This document shows, piece by piece, positions 37,930-47,726 of a stretch of DNA of 64,000 nucleotides (the first letter of the stretch is position 1; each line of letters begins with the position of its first letter). Below the pieces are notes generated by a model, which saw nothing but the letters and a program-made list of their open reading frames with translations, had not been told where the DNA came from and searched no databases. Location: assembly GCA_964542645.1 (NCBI GenBank), contig CAZIUG010000008.1, positions 1 to 64,000 of the forward strand, in the 5' to 3' direction. The position numbers were made by a program, and so were the translations under genes. The stretch comes from Moanibacter sp964542645 (GTDB lineage: Bacteria; Verrucomicrobiota; Verrucomicrobiia; Opitutales; UBA2987).

Positions 37930-39510
37930 CTATACTCGGTAGGCAAAAATTTTAGCCTGAAACATTTTTAGGCGGACCGCAAGCATCTCTCCGACTTCTG
38001 ATAGATCGCTCCTGTCTCCCCAAGTAACGACACTGTCTATAGAGTCACCTGTGAGACGGTCACTATCCGTGAATGTAAATCCGGCAACCGGGTCGACATC
38101 TGGATGAACTCGAGAAGGAATCTGGCGAAGTATCTCAACTTCAATCCACCCGCCTGGCTTACAGTGGTAATTTAATCTAAGTTCGGCAGCCGTGCGTTTT
38201 ATTGTAGCAATGGTAAAACGGCCCTCGGCCTTGGATTCGATGCCGCAAAATCGAAAGGGCTTCCAACGCGCCCACCTCAACGAACATGAATTTACCCCAT
38301 CTAAACGAGGCTCGTTGTGCAATTTATTGTGGGCACCGAATAGAGAACCCCATAATCCATCCGGGAGTTCAACGATTCCACTACCCCAAGAATACACCAT
38401 AGACGGTCCATTAGATCCTGCCACACCAGCTGGAATAATGGCCCTACGCTCTGGTCGCTGCCAAATCACACCATCTCGACTAAAAGCAATCTGGCTATCC
38501 ATATGATCTGTTATGTGGTGGTAAACCTGTACTAACATGCAGTGGAGATCATCAAGACCCGGATGGGAAAAATAGTCACCCCCATAAAAGGAAGTATCAG
38601 GAGGATCCTGCCCGTCAGGAAAAAGGACAAGCTTAGGAGCCGACCAGTTGAGGAAATCCCTAGTTTGGGTCAGGCCAATTGCTCGATGGAAAATCTCGCT
38701 CTCCCATTTGCCTTTACCCATTAGGTCGAACTGCTCCTGTGGAACCCCCTGTAGGCGACAATAACCGTAGAAGAAGCCAGAGGATTCATCATAACTGATA
38801 GAAAGACCACCATCCATCGGAAAGTTAGCGAGAATCCGATCACACCGTTTCCAGTGAATGCGATCCGGAGAGGTCCATCCAATCACTCTCCCTTTCAGAA
38901 CTAATCTAGGTCCCTTAAATGATGGCCCAAGATACTCCTGATCTGCCCACCATTGCTCAATCAGCTCGTCGTCGACATCCTCCCCTTCATTTGCCACCTC
39001 CCAAGTCGCAGAATTTAGTAATGCACCCTCACACCCCATTCCCTTAAAGCGTTCATTTGGGGACGCAGTTGGATCCTCAAAAACGCATTTCAAAGCATCC
39101 CCACCCACTTCGGTTACCAGATTGTTTTCTGTACTACCGTTTTTCTCAACAATACCCAATGAAGGTCTCCTCCAATGAAACGCATCTTCACTTGAAGCGT
39201 AAGCAACTCGCCCACCCTCATAATAGAGTAGATGGTAACCTCCTTTAGATCTCCAAACTTTAATTGAATTTCCCAAATCATCAACCTGCCCATCGAATGC
39301 GAGCGGTTCAGACCCTTCGGCTTCTTCAATGGCAAGACGAACGTCGACGGGTGCGTCGTAGAGATTAAACTGCCTTTTCCGATCGACCGATCGGTGCCCT
39401 GGAAACACCTCCGTCCAATCAACCAGCGGACGCCATGAACCTCCATTGCTTCTAGGTCTAACCCAATCGCCGGGATAATATCCGCGGGATTTTTTCCATA
39501 AGTCACTCAT
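37930..39510 (-). CDS. Five-bladed beta-propeller glycosidase-like protein (GH32/GH43-related fold)
   Basis: This 526-residue protein has repeated blade-like stretches: GGYHLLYYEGGRVAYASSEDAFHWRR, RVIGWTSPDRIHWKR, GLTQTRDFLNWSAPKLVLF and QIAFSRDGVIWQRPERR. In each, an S-x-D-x-x-x-W element ends a strand, as in GH32/43/68/130-type propellers. No clear catalytic NDPNG motif of GH32 is present. The last ~100 residues form a beta-rich tail. No signal peptide is evident. It is 31 bp upstream of the UxuA-like gene, so a role in glycan cleavage or phosphorolysis before uronate-type catabolism is likely. The reaction itself is unassigned. Confidence 0.65.
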   Translation of the reverse strand: MSDLWKKSRGYYPGDWVRPRSNGGSWRPLVDWTEVFPGHRSVDRKRQFNLYDAPVDVRLAIEEAEGSEPLAFDGQVDDLGNSIKVWRSKGGYHLLYYEGGRVAYASSEDAFHWRRPSLGIVEKNGSTENNLVTEVGGDALKCVFEDPTASPNERFKGMGCEGALLNSATWEVANEGEDVDDELIEQWWADQEYLGPSFKGPRLVLKGRVIGWTSPDRIHWKRCDRILANFPMDGGLSISYDESSGFFYGYCRLQGVPQEQFDLMGKGKWESEIFHRAIGLTQTRDFLNWSAPKLVLFPDGQDPPDTSFYGGDYFSHPGLDDLHCMLVQVYHHITDHMDSQIAFSRDGVIWQRPERRAIIPAGVAGSNGPSMVYSWGSGIVELPDGLWGSLFGAHNKLHNEPRLDGVNSCSLRWARWKPFRFCGIESKAEGRFTIATIKRTAAELRLNYHCKPGGWIEVEILRQIPSRVHPDVDPVAGFTFTDSDRLTGDSIDSVVTWGDRSDLSEVGEMLAVRLKMFQAKIFAYRV

Positions 39511-39590
39511 ACCTAGTAGACTGAATGTTTCGGTTAACTTGCCAATAGGAATCCCAGGTTATATCGTATTTTTTCACCTCTTAAAAATCC

Positions 39591-39616
39591 CTAAATTTGT
39601 CTAAAATTTGCTTTAG
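39591..39616. promoter_or_regulatory. Candidate operator: two near-identical CTAAA(A)TTTG repeats
   Basis: CTAAATTTG and CTAAAATTTG occur 10 bp apart, about one helical turn, followed by CTTTAG, about 80 bp upstream of the enolase-superfamily gene at 39695. Such spacing suits a dimeric regulator, but the region is AT-rich and chance is possible. Confidence 0.25.
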
Positions 39617-39694
39617 AAACAAGAAGATAGAATCTGCTATCCCGTCCTTGAACAGAAGTATTTATGGCATTCGATAATCTCAACTAACATCCAT

Positions 39695-40783
39695 ATGAAA
39701 ATAACGCATCTGGAACTAGAAACGGTAACGGTAAACAATTATGAGACCTGGGTATTCGTACTTATTCATACAGATAGCAATATTACTGGGCTGGGAGAGC
39801 TGAATCCATCTGCGCCTCGCGCAGCATGCGTAGCAACACTGAAGCAGATGGGAGACAATCTCCGAGGCCGTGATCCTCGAATTATCAATACAATCATTTC
39901 AGATCTGAAAAAAGATACACTGGGACTCGTTGAAGTACGCTCTCTCAGCGCAATTGAACAATGTCTATGGGATATCCTTGCTCGGTCGTTGCAGGTTCCG
40001 CTCCATACACTCTTGGGTGGAAGCAATCACGATACTATCCGACTCTATGCTAACATCACCCGGGCCACCCATCGATTGACCCCAGAGGCCTTCGCTAAGA
40101 GCGCTAAGGGTGCAGTTGCAGATGGATTTAGCGCCGTTAAACTCGCCCCATTCGTAGGACCGGGTCCCATAGAAAAAACAGAACATCTGGAAGAATCCCT
40201 ACAATGTGTGCGTTCCGTACGAGCTGCCGTAGGTCCCAATATTGACATCATGCTGGACTGTTACGGCCTCTTTACTCCACAAGCAGCTCTGGCAATAATC
40301 GAAGACTTGAGTGATGTGGGCCTCTACTGGTTTGAAGAACCTGTGGCGAATGATGATTGGGAGGGATATTTGAAAGTGAAAGAGCGTTGCGCAGTTCCTC
40401 TCGCTGGAGGTGAGCGTTACGAATTCCTCCAGGGATTCTGGCCAGCTTTCCAAAGGGAAATCTTTCATATCGCAATGCCCGATGTAGGAATCGTTGGAGG
40501 GATTGGGGAACTTCACAAAGTATCGATAATGGCCGAGAGCTGCGGCATTCGAGTGGCTCCTCACGGTCCCTTCGGGCCCGTAACACTAGCAGCCAGTGCT
40601 CAGGTCATGGCGGCACACACCGGCTTCTTAGTAATGGAATATCCATGGGGCCTGAACACATGGCGTTCCGAGTTGGTCGACCCTCCGGAACACATCACTA
40701 ATTCGCATTACCACCTTTCCAATCAGCCTGGAATAGGCACAGTCTTAAATCCGAAACTACTAAAAGAACATCGGGCGAAATAG
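39695..40783 (+). CDS. Enolase-superfamily (mandelate racemase-like) enzyme
   Basis: This 362-residue enzyme has a full mandelate-racemase-type active site: K149 (AVKLAPF), D188 (IMLDCYG), E214 (WFEEP), E240 (AGGERYE), D263 (MPDVG) and H290 (VAPHGPFGP). The last strand holds a His, so racemisation or dehydration of a hydroxyacid is feasible. The barrel is followed by a normal C-terminal cap (GIGTVLNPKLLKEH). The substrate is unknown. The gene lies 291 bp upstream of a Gfo/Idh gene on the same strand, which fits a pathway where the oxidoreductase makes the acid. Confidence 0.86.
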   Translation: MKITHLELETVTVNNYETWVFVLIHTDSNITGLGELNPSAPRAACVATLKQMGDNLRGRDPRIINTIISDLKKDTLGLVEVRSLSAIEQCLWDILARSLQVPLHTLLGGSNHDTIRLYANITRATHRLTPEAFAKSAKGAVADGFSAVKLAPFVGPGPIEKTEHLEESLQCVRSVRAAVGPNIDIMLDCYGLFTPQAALAIIEDLSDVGLYWFEEPVANDDWEGYLKVKERCAVPLAGGERYEFLQGFWPAFQREIFHIAMPDVGIVGGIGELHKVSIMAESCGIRVAPHGPFGPVTLAASAQVMAAHTGFLVMEYPWGLNTWRSELVDPPEHITNSHYHLSNQPGIGTVLNPKLLKEHRAK

Positions 40784-41074
40784 TGTGTTCTGAAACCCTT
40801 GAGATCACTTCTATAAAGCCTGAAAAGCATGAAACCAATCTTTTCTAGAGGAGGAAAGGAGTCAGATTAAGGATCCTAGATACAGCTACCTTCATCACCA
40901 ATACTTGACTAATCATTTCACAAACCAGGACTTAATGTATTGAATGGAAATGGTCGAAACCAAAATAATATCAGGTTGGTATTCAGGTATTTAGAGATCC
41001 TCTACGTTGAATCTGTTGAATTCTAATTAGCCTGGCATGTTTGACTTTTCCATTTTATCGTTTAGAAGGAATTA

Positions 41075-42052
41075 ATGGATCCCTTACGAGTGGCAGTGAT
41101 CGGTGCCGGGCAGCATGCTCGATCCCATTTAGACATGATCCATCAAGAGCCTGAAATGATGCTAGCCGCAGTAGCTGAGATTAATCCCGATCGTCTCGAG
41201 GAGGCTCGGAAGGAATACGCTCCAGAACAAGTTTTTAGTAACTACAGCGAAATGCTCGACGTCTGCCAGCTCGATGTCGTCTACGTAGAAACAATGCCTG
41301 CTCATCTCACCGAGATAGTCCTAGACTGTCTAGAACGCGATCTTCATACCTCTATCGAAAAACCAGTGGGCATGTCTTCTCAGGAAGCTGAGCGAATGCT
41401 GGCTGCTTCTGAAAAAAGCAATGGGAAGACAATTGTCTCTGTCAATCGCCGCTACTATCCCGAAGTTCTTGCGGTCAAGAACCTCATCCTGGAACACGGT
41501 GGCGCCGTTCATGTATCAGCTACTTACAACAAGGGATTAAATCCCCTGTTTGCTCATGGATCCGACGATGCTATACCCAGTCCAATAATTTGCGATGCCA
41601 TACATCATGTGGATCTAATCCGTTGGCTTGCTGGACCATCTCTCGAAGAACCAGCAGATTTCGACGAGGTCTTCGCATATTCCTGGAAGGGAAACCATCC
41701 GGGAAGTTATCACTATAATGCACTCATCCATTTCACAAATGAATGCAATGCCGTTATGATGAGCCACTACTCTGTCGGTTCCCGTATCCAACGGACCGAA
41801 GTTCATGCCGATTCCTTTTCGGCCTACCTGGATCTAACAAACAGTATCCGAAAAACCGAACTTTACGAATCCGGAAGCCCCCTTCAGATACAACTCGACC
41901 TGGATTCCGTAGGCGGCCGGGACTTCAACGAAACCCGCCACTTCGTAGAATGCATACGCAAGGATAAAGAACCATGGAGTGGGCTCAAAGACCTCGTTAA
42001 AACCATGCAGTTGTGCGAAGCAATCGATCAAGGAATGAAGGGCTTCGAATAG
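41075..42052 (+). CDS. Gfo/Idh/MocA-family oxidoreductase
   Basis: This 325-residue enzyme has VIGAGQHA (8-15), SIEKPVGM with catalytic K96, and a substrate-site block DAIHHVDLIRWLAG with His and Asp (about 172-185). The length is at the compact end of the family. A strong AGAAGGA ribosome site precedes the ATG at 41075 by 5 nt. It follows the enolase-superfamily gene on the same strand and converges with the GH32 gene. Sugar or polyol oxidation is expected. Confidence 0.88.
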   Translation: MDPLRVAVIGAGQHARSHLDMIHQEPEMMLAAVAEINPDRLEEARKEYAPEQVFSNYSEMLDVCQLDVVYVETMPAHLTEIVLDCLERDLHTSIEKPVGMSSQEAERMLAASEKSNGKTIVSVNRRYYPEVLAVKNLILEHGGAVHVSATYNKGLNPLFAHGSDDAIPSPIICDAIHHVDLIRWLAGPSLEEPADFDEVFAYSWKGNHPGSYHYNALIHFTNECNAVMMSHYSVGSRIQRTEVHADSFSAYLDLTNSIRKTELYESGSPLQIQLDLDSVGGRDFNETRHFVECIRKDKEPWSGLKDLVKTMQLCEAIDQGMKGFE

Positions 42053-42245
42053 TCGAAAAAACTATTAACTCTACAGCTTCGATTCCCCTCCTCGGCTGCC
42101 TCTATTCAACCCAAGGTTAACATATAATCAGGTCCGTTAGATCTCATCTTGGCTTTAAAATGAGGTTTAACCGGTCGTCCTATAAAAGGTACCTCAACTG
42201 AGAATGCTCGTTGTCCCCCAAAGCATCATTGAAGCATATAATATC

Positions 42246-43865
42246 CTACGATCTATCGTAGATACTTTTCATCTGCCAAGCGTCCAGAGATATAATTCGC
42301 GATCCTTGACCCTGGGAAAGAACAGAAACACCAGTACTATCCTCACGTCCAGGGTAGACACGAACCGCAATGCACTGTTTATCATTAACAAAGACTTCAA
42401 CGATACTTCGGTCCACAAACACGCGCAATTTAAGAAATTCATCTGGCTCCAAAAAAACAGGAGCTGTTTCAGGTGGTCTTGATCGAGCCTCGAGTAAAAT
42501 TGAGGAGCAAGAGGAATCAATAGAGATCAAACTGTGAACTCCAACGCCATCTGCTGGGGTGCTCGAACCCATACCAGGAAGGACCGGTTTCAATCCTCGG
42601 TTACGGTAGAATGCTATACGGGTGTACTCCTGTTTGTCTGGCGCCCGAAGAACATCCAAAGCAACCATAGGTGAATCTTGGGTGTCAATTTCCACCTTGA
42701 GCTCAAAGGAACTACCAGCGATTTCGGAAAGGATCGTCTCTTGGTTGCTAGGGATCTCCCGGTCAACCAATTGAACATTATCGCCACGCAGTGACTCAAT
42801 ATCACCGGCGGGTGTGATCCTAAGTTCATTTTCATTTGTTAGATTTAGTCGCCTCGGAAGGCTCATTATCTGTTGGCCTGCCCAACATCCGAAAAAGAAA
42901 GAGGCGCGATGCTCATCGTTCCACCCCGTTGATGGGAGCGCCCAGTTCACGTTGAAAATAACGATGAGGCCTCCCTCCCCATCTGGTACTGCCGATGGAG
43001 CATGGACACCACCAGGCAAGGCAGCACCGAAATTGAAACGACCGTAGTCGGTGGCAATCAGCTTATCACGACCTTTATCGTAATCACCGATGATATAGCG
43101 CCCTCCGCGCATATGACTAAAGAAAAGCAACATGTGCTTGTTGCCAATAGGCCAGAAGTATGGACAAGCCCCATCATCACCGTTCTCAGAAAACAGATCA
43201 TCTTCAACGAAAGGATGTAGGTATTCCCACCTTTTCAGGTCGGAGGACCGAAAAAGAAAGTTTGCTGGGCGCGCTCTTCCCCCAGGTCCAATTGGAAGGC
43301 GACCACCAGATAAGGAATAATAAAAACCATCCTTCTTCCATATACATGGATCATAAATACGATAACCTGCCCAAACTTCTGGGACAGGGATAATTTCGTC
43401 TAGTTTCTCCCAATTTAACAGTAGTGGATCACGGCTGATCGCTGTCATGTTTCCCCTGGGATGGCCGTAATAGTGAGCAAGGACCCGATCCTCCTCCACT
43501 AATGACGCACCCGACCAACAGCCATCCTCTGGATTGGGATAAAGGGCATGAGGCAGATCGCGCCAATGGATTAAATCATCGCTAACTACATGTCCCCAGT
43601 GAGGACGGGGATCCTCTGGCGGCATAGTCTGATAGAACATATGCCAGCGGTTTTGCCAAAAACAAAGTCCGTTAGGATCATTAAGGCGACCCTCGGGATT
43701 GCAGTAATGATAGCGCGGCCTAACAGGATCATTTGCATGCTTTTTTCGTGAAGCAAAAAAGCTTTGCAGCAGGGGGTTTGACCGCAGTTGTTCTTCCTGC
43801 TCCTCGAGCGTATCACCGAATTTGGACTGCGGGACTTCCGATATATAGTCTTTTGAATCAGTCAC
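42246..43865 (-). CDS. GH32-like (fructan/sucrose-type) glycoside hydrolase
   Basis: This 539-residue protein has the GH32 layout of a five-bladed propeller plus a C-terminal beta-sandwich. Visible are GRLNDPNG (59-66) with nucleophile D63, the CWSGAS loop (116-121), the YDPCIW block with the transition-state Asp (172), and the C-terminal DRSIVEVFVND sandwich motif. The usual acid/base motif (WECPD) is replaced by GDDGACPYFW (229-238), so the general acid/base Glu is not in its canonical place and one nearby acid may serve instead. There is no signal peptide, which suggests cytoplasmic hydrolysis of an imported saccharide. The MFS gene at 44115 is 249 bp upstream on the same strand. Confidence 0.8.
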   Translation of the reverse strand: MTDSKDYISEVPQSKFGDTLEEQEEQLRSNPLLQSFFASRKKHANDPVRPRYHYCNPEGRLNDPNGLCFWQNRWHMFYQTMPPEDPRPHWGHVVSDDLIHWRDLPHALYPNPEDGCWSGASLVEEDRVLAHYYGHPRGNMTAISRDPLLLNWEKLDEIIPVPEVWAGYRIYDPCIWKKDGFYYSLSGGRLPIGPGGRARPANFLFRSSDLKRWEYLHPFVEDDLFSENGDDGACPYFWPIGNKHMLLFFSHMRGGRYIIGDYDKGRDKLIATDYGRFNFGAALPGGVHAPSAVPDGEGGLIVIFNVNWALPSTGWNDEHRASFFFGCWAGQQIMSLPRRLNLTNENELRITPAGDIESLRGDNVQLVDREIPSNQETILSEIAGSSFELKVEIDTQDSPMVALDVLRAPDKQEYTRIAFYRNRGLKPVLPGMGSSTPADGVGVHSLISIDSSCSSILLEARSRPPETAPVFLEPDEFLKLRVFVDRSIVEVFVNDKQCIAVRVYPGREDSTGVSVLSQGQGSRIISLDAWQMKSIYDRS

Positions 43866-44114
43866 CGATTGAAAATCTCACCAAATATTCAGAATAGTCC
43901 ACAATAAACCTGGAAAGACTCTCTTCTCCAGATTTATCAACAATCTGAATTGAAACCCTATTTGGAAAATTCAATGCGTCCCGCATCTCCCAAACAACGG
44001 AATACTTATGAACCCAATTCTATCCTAGTCCCAACCTAAACGGGAGATTTAAGTCAGAATATTCTAGGATTCATTAGTTTCCACTGAGAATCCTAGAAGA
44101 CGCAGCCCAGGATT

Positions 44115-45314
44115 CTAAGCGTTGGATGTTGAACGAGGAAGAGAGGTTTCTTGGATTGGCAAATGAAGTAGCGCAGCGACGACACCCAATATTATGGCAC
44201 CAATCCAGACAGAATTATAGGATCCAGTCTGGTCATAAATCCGCCCTCCGAGCCAAACGCCGAAAAAACTACCAATCTGGTGGGAAAGGAATACGATTCC
44301 ATAAAGTGAAGAGAGATGCCCAGTTCCAAATATCTGGGCGACAATTCCGCTTGTTAACGGGACCGTAGCCAGCCAAAGAAATCCAATTACAGATGCGAAG
44401 ATTAGGACTGTAACGCCGGTGACAGGGACGATCAAAAAGAAGCAAATAACAATGGCCCTCGATAGATACAGAAAGCTCAGAAGATATTTGGGGGGGTGAC
44501 GGTCACCCAACCGTCCGAAAAGAAAACACCCGATCATATTAAAGAATCCAATTAATGATAGAGCCGTTGCCCCAATCATATCAGAAAGACCATAATCCGC
44601 AATAAATGAGGGCAAATGGGTAGCAATGAAGGCAACGTGAAAACCGCAAACGAGGAATCCACAATTGAGCAACAAATACCCTTGGTGTTTGAACGCTCTA
44701 GATAGAACTTTTGCAAAGCTCTCCTGATTCGCAACTCCTACAGAAACCGGATTCTTCCATGACTTAGAAGGTAATCCCAGGGCGAAAAGGGCAATAGTCC
44801 CAACTGCTAAAGAGGCATAAAGAAAAGTTATTTGCCAGTTAACTTCGCTTAGGAGCCACTGTAAACCCGGCACCACGATAAAGGTCCCAAATGAACCAGA
44901 TGCAGTAACAATCCCAAATGCAGTTCCACGGCGTTCAGGTGGGACAACCTGGGCTACCGCTCCCAATACAACAACATAGGATGTTGCACTAAGAGCGAAA
45001 CCAAGCAAACCTCCCAGCCCTGTATAGAGACTGGCTAAAGAAGGAAGAAGTGCAAGAATCGCAAACCCTATAGCGTATAGAATCGCTCCGACGCCAACAA
45101 CCATTCGTGCTCCAATTCGATCCGCAAGTATCCCTGCCAATGGAATACCCAACAGGATATTTTGAATCGCCAATGCGAAACTGAAAGTTTCGCGGCTAGA
45201 TGAAAGAGTGTCAGCTATGGGCTGGAGAAACAATCCCAAGGACTGTCGCACTCCCATTGCAATAGCCATAATCAAAGCACTAAACAGAATGGTCAAATGG
45301 GCCCTTGAAGACAT
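44115..45314 (-). CDS. MFS transporter, organic-anion (OFA/MCT-like) type
   Basis: This 399-residue membrane protein has twelve likely helices. A first-half loop motif is LAGILADRIGARMVVGVGA (57-75), and the second-half equivalent is GCFLFGRLGDRHPPKYLL. A RRGTAFGIVTASGSFGTFI stretch (128-146) matches the OFA/monocarboxylate branch. It is upstream of GH32, so co-uptake of a substrate is plausible. The known substrates of relatives are oxalate, formate and monocarboxylates rather than sugars. It ends in a short hydrophilic tail. Confidence 0.86.
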   Translation of the reverse strand: MSSRAHLTILFSALIMAIAMGVRQSLGLFLQPIADTLSSSRETFSFALAIQNILLGIPLAGILADRIGARMVVGVGAILYAIGFAILALLPSLASLYTGLGGLLGFALSATSYVVVLGAVAQVVPPERRGTAFGIVTASGSFGTFIVVPGLQWLLSEVNWQITFLYASLAVGTIALFALGLPSKSWKNPVSVGVANQESFAKVLSRAFKHQGYLLLNCGFLVCGFHVAFIATHLPSFIADYGLSDMIGATALSLIGFFNMIGCFLFGRLGDRHPPKYLLSFLYLSRAIVICFFLIVPVTGVTVLIFASVIGFLWLATVPLTSGIVAQIFGTGHLSSLYGIVFLSHQIGSFFGVWLGGRIYDQTGSYNSVWIGAIILGVVAALLHLPIQETSLPRSTSNA

Positions 45315-45520
45315 GTGACTCTAAAGTACTCTGAAATTGAGAGATTACTACTAAGGAATCCTGAATCAAGTTTCCAAAGACTTTTATGTTACGACCGACT
45401 ATTCAGTCTCAGGTTGTTTTTCACCCAAAATCCGCAAACAAATTCAGGGAGAATCATATATGGTAGTTAGTAAGACTGAATATGGGAATAATTTAAGAAG
45501 CAATCGGAAGATAGACTATA

Positions 45521-46348
45521 TCAATCCTGATCTCCCATCGATATTCCCTTCATTTGCAAAACGATGCTTCCTTTATTAGTTTGATTGAAATTCTCAGTGA
45601 AAGCTTCTTGGTCAAAGAACTGGGTGGTATCGTAAAGGAAATCGTAACGACCGTTACGACCCAAACCTTGGGCCAAGGCCGTCCGGTTAATCTCCGTATG
45701 CCTCTTCATTCCTCCGTAAGTGGGCCACAAAACACCGTTTTGACAGTAGGAGACATCGATAAAATAGCGTGACTCGTCCTCTCCGCCGGATTTGGGTCGA
45801 CGGGCGTGCCAAAGGGCCGAATGAACAATGACGGCACTACCAGGAGATAAGTCGTCAAAGCATAAGGATCCGGGAAGGTCCTCAGTGCCAAAAGACATCA
45901 TTGCATCCCTAGCCACAATACGATCCTGAGAGCACGGCAGGACCAATAAATCACCAACTTCGCCATTAAGACCATTGAGGTAATAAAAAACATGAACCAT
46001 CAAATGAGATCGATTCGTTTGGGGCAACTGCTCGTAGTCTTGATGCCAATACACGCCTTGGGTTCCGGCGTCTTGGCGTACTGCGTGAATGTGATGCATG
46101 GCGAAATTTCGCCCCATCAATGTCTGGAGAATATCTATCAAAGCTGGATGAGAAGTAAGTAACCCGAGCTCAGGATAGCCAACCAGCAAGCGTTCGCTCT
46201 TATTTTTTCGGTCTAGCATAAGCTGGTCAAGGTCTGTTCGCAAACGAGCGTTGAACTCTGTTTTTAAAAAGGAGGGAATGACCAAATAGCCCTCGCGGTG
46301 AAAGAAACCTTCATCCTCTCTACTTATGGGTCTTGAATTTCGATTCAT
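45521..46348 (-). CDS. PhyH-family dioxygenase
   Basis: This 275-residue protein has H102-x-D104 (YWHQDYEQ), a distal His in ALWHARRP (H181) and Arg in ESRYFIDVS (R194). The middle is less typical, since VPGSH is replaced by LLVLPCSQDR. The ATG at 46348 is chosen because GGGAGGG lies 9 nt before it. The open frame could start 18 codons earlier at 46402, but that extension has no ribosome site and no family match. It stands 188 bp from the Gfo/Idh gene upstream on the same strand. Confidence 0.85.
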   Translation of the reverse strand: MNRNSRPISREDEGFFHREGYLVIPSFLKTEFNARLRTDLDQLMLDRKNKSERLLVGYPELGLLTSHPALIDILQTLMGRNFAMHHIHAVRQDAGTQGVYWHQDYEQLPQTNRSHLMVHVFYYLNGLNGEVGDLLVLPCSQDRIVARDAMMSFGTEDLPGSLCFDDLSPGSAVIVHSALWHARRPKSGGEDESRYFIDVSYCQNGVLWPTYGGMKRHTEINRTALAQGLGRNGRYDFLYDTTQFFDQEAFTENFNQTNKGSIVLQMKGISMGDQD

Positions 46349-46357
46349 CGTTACTTT

Positions 46358-46364
46358 CCCTCCC
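46358..46364 (-). promoter_or_regulatory. Shine-Dalgarno site fixing the PhyH start
   Basis: GGGAGGG on the minus strand, nine bases before the ATG at 46348, decides the start in favour of the internal Met. Confidence 0.6.
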
Positions 46365-46590
46365 TTTATCAAGGCCTTTTTAACGCGATTCTCTGGATAC
46401 AACTGAGCCCGGTCTAAAAGATGAATGACCTAGGGTATATCAAAATCAAGGGTTAGTTATCCCAAAGGACCATACTTTTGAATTCCCTATATCTTCTTTA
46501 AGATGCAGAATGATACTCCGGTCAGTGGAACGAGAGCACACACCAGTCTCGTATATTCCGAACACTGGATCTGGATCCATTAAATTATTC

Positions 46591-47646
46591 TTAGTCGACA
46601 ACAGGGAAATTTACGGTCTGACCGCGTTCTACAGAACGGAAAACAGCCTCAGTGAATTCCATGTACTTAACACCCTGATAAAAGGTCGATTCGGCATGCT
46701 CTCCTGTCTTGATAGAATTGATAAAGTCCGCTTCAACCGTCCACTTCCGAGCCTCTTTCCTAGGAACAGGAAGTTCTTTAAGCTCTTTTCCCGTTCCTTT
46801 GGCACCAAGTATACGTTGGTCATCGAGGTTGACAGCAGTTTCGTAAACCAAGGTGCCCGCACTTCCATAAATCTCGATACGTTCACTCGGTGAATGGTGA
46901 GCTGCACCCGAGAACATGTAGACGGCAGTAGCCCCACTTTCCATGACAGCAAGAATGTTGACCGTATCTGGACGATCTACATCTCCCATTTTCTCTCGGC
47001 CGACCGGACGTTGTTTCGTGAATGTAACGGCTTGGGCAGTCAGAGAGGAAGTGTTTCCACACCACCGATTGACAAACTCATAGAGCATACCGACGCTCAT
47101 AGCATTTAGACCAGACAATTGCCCTATTTGTCTCCAATGCAGTGGAGTTCTTGGATTGAGTAAGGCCGGAGCCATGGACCGAATAACGATATTCGTGATA
47201 TCACCAACATAACCATCAGCTATCAGGCGACGCATGTAGTAGTCGCCTTTCATAGCATGCGGCGGTTGACAAATTTGAGTAGCGAGCCCGGTTTCCTCTG
47301 ACTTAGAGTACATCTCACGGGCTTCTCTAAGATTCATCGCCATCCGTGCCTGAACCCAAGTGTGTTTACCAGCATCGAGTGACTCTAAGACATACTCACA
47401 GTGCTTGTAAGGCCAAGTCCCGATCATCACTGCGTCAATGTCATCCCGTGCAATTAGGGCATAAGGATCCGTCATAAGATCTGGATCGAGTCCGAATTCC
47501 CTCGAAATTTTCCGACCACTCGCAATTGATCGGTTGCAGATTGCAACAACTTCAGCGCCTTTAACCTTGGCCAGGCCAGGAAAGTGACGGGTACGGAAAA
47601 TTCCGCCAGCTCCTATGACACCAACTCTAATCTTATCTTTTGACAT
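46591..47646 (-). CDS. Gfo/Idh/MocA-family protein lacking the EKP lysine
   Basis: This 351-residue protein has a clear Rossmann start (VIGAGGIFRTRHFP, 10-23). At the position of the catalytic EKP it reads TWVQARMAMNLREAREM (96-112), so the Lys proton relay is missing. A variant of this kind seems to occur in some PVC-type proteins, but I cannot verify that here. The rest (VLESLDAGKH, LSGLNAMSVGMLYEFVNRW) is normal. It may bind NAD(P) and act with another base, or be a non-catalytic sensor. It is 80 bp downstream of the beta-propeller gene at 47727 on the same strand. AAGGATAGG precedes the ATG. Confidence 0.82.
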   Translation of the reverse strand: MSKDKIRVGVIGAGGIFRTRHFPGLAKVKGAEVVAICNRSIASGRKISREFGLDPDLMTDPYALIARDDIDAVMIGTWPYKHCEYVLESLDAGKHTWVQARMAMNLREAREMYSKSEETGLATQICQPPHAMKGDYYMRRLIADGYVGDITNIVIRSMAPALLNPRTPLHWRQIGQLSGLNAMSVGMLYEFVNRWCGNTSSLTAQAVTFTKQRPVGREKMGDVDRPDTVNILAVMESGATAVYMFSGAAHHSPSERIEIYGSAGTLVYETAVNLDDQRILGAKGTGKELKELPVPRKEARKWTVEADFINSIKTGEHAESTFYQGVKYMEFTEAVFRSVERGQTVNFPVVD

Positions 47647-47726
47647 AGCCTATCCTTGAATAAAATTTAATTTCCCTGTACTGAATTCCGACTCTTCTTA
47701 GTAGACGAGGTTATTCACAGTCTCAT

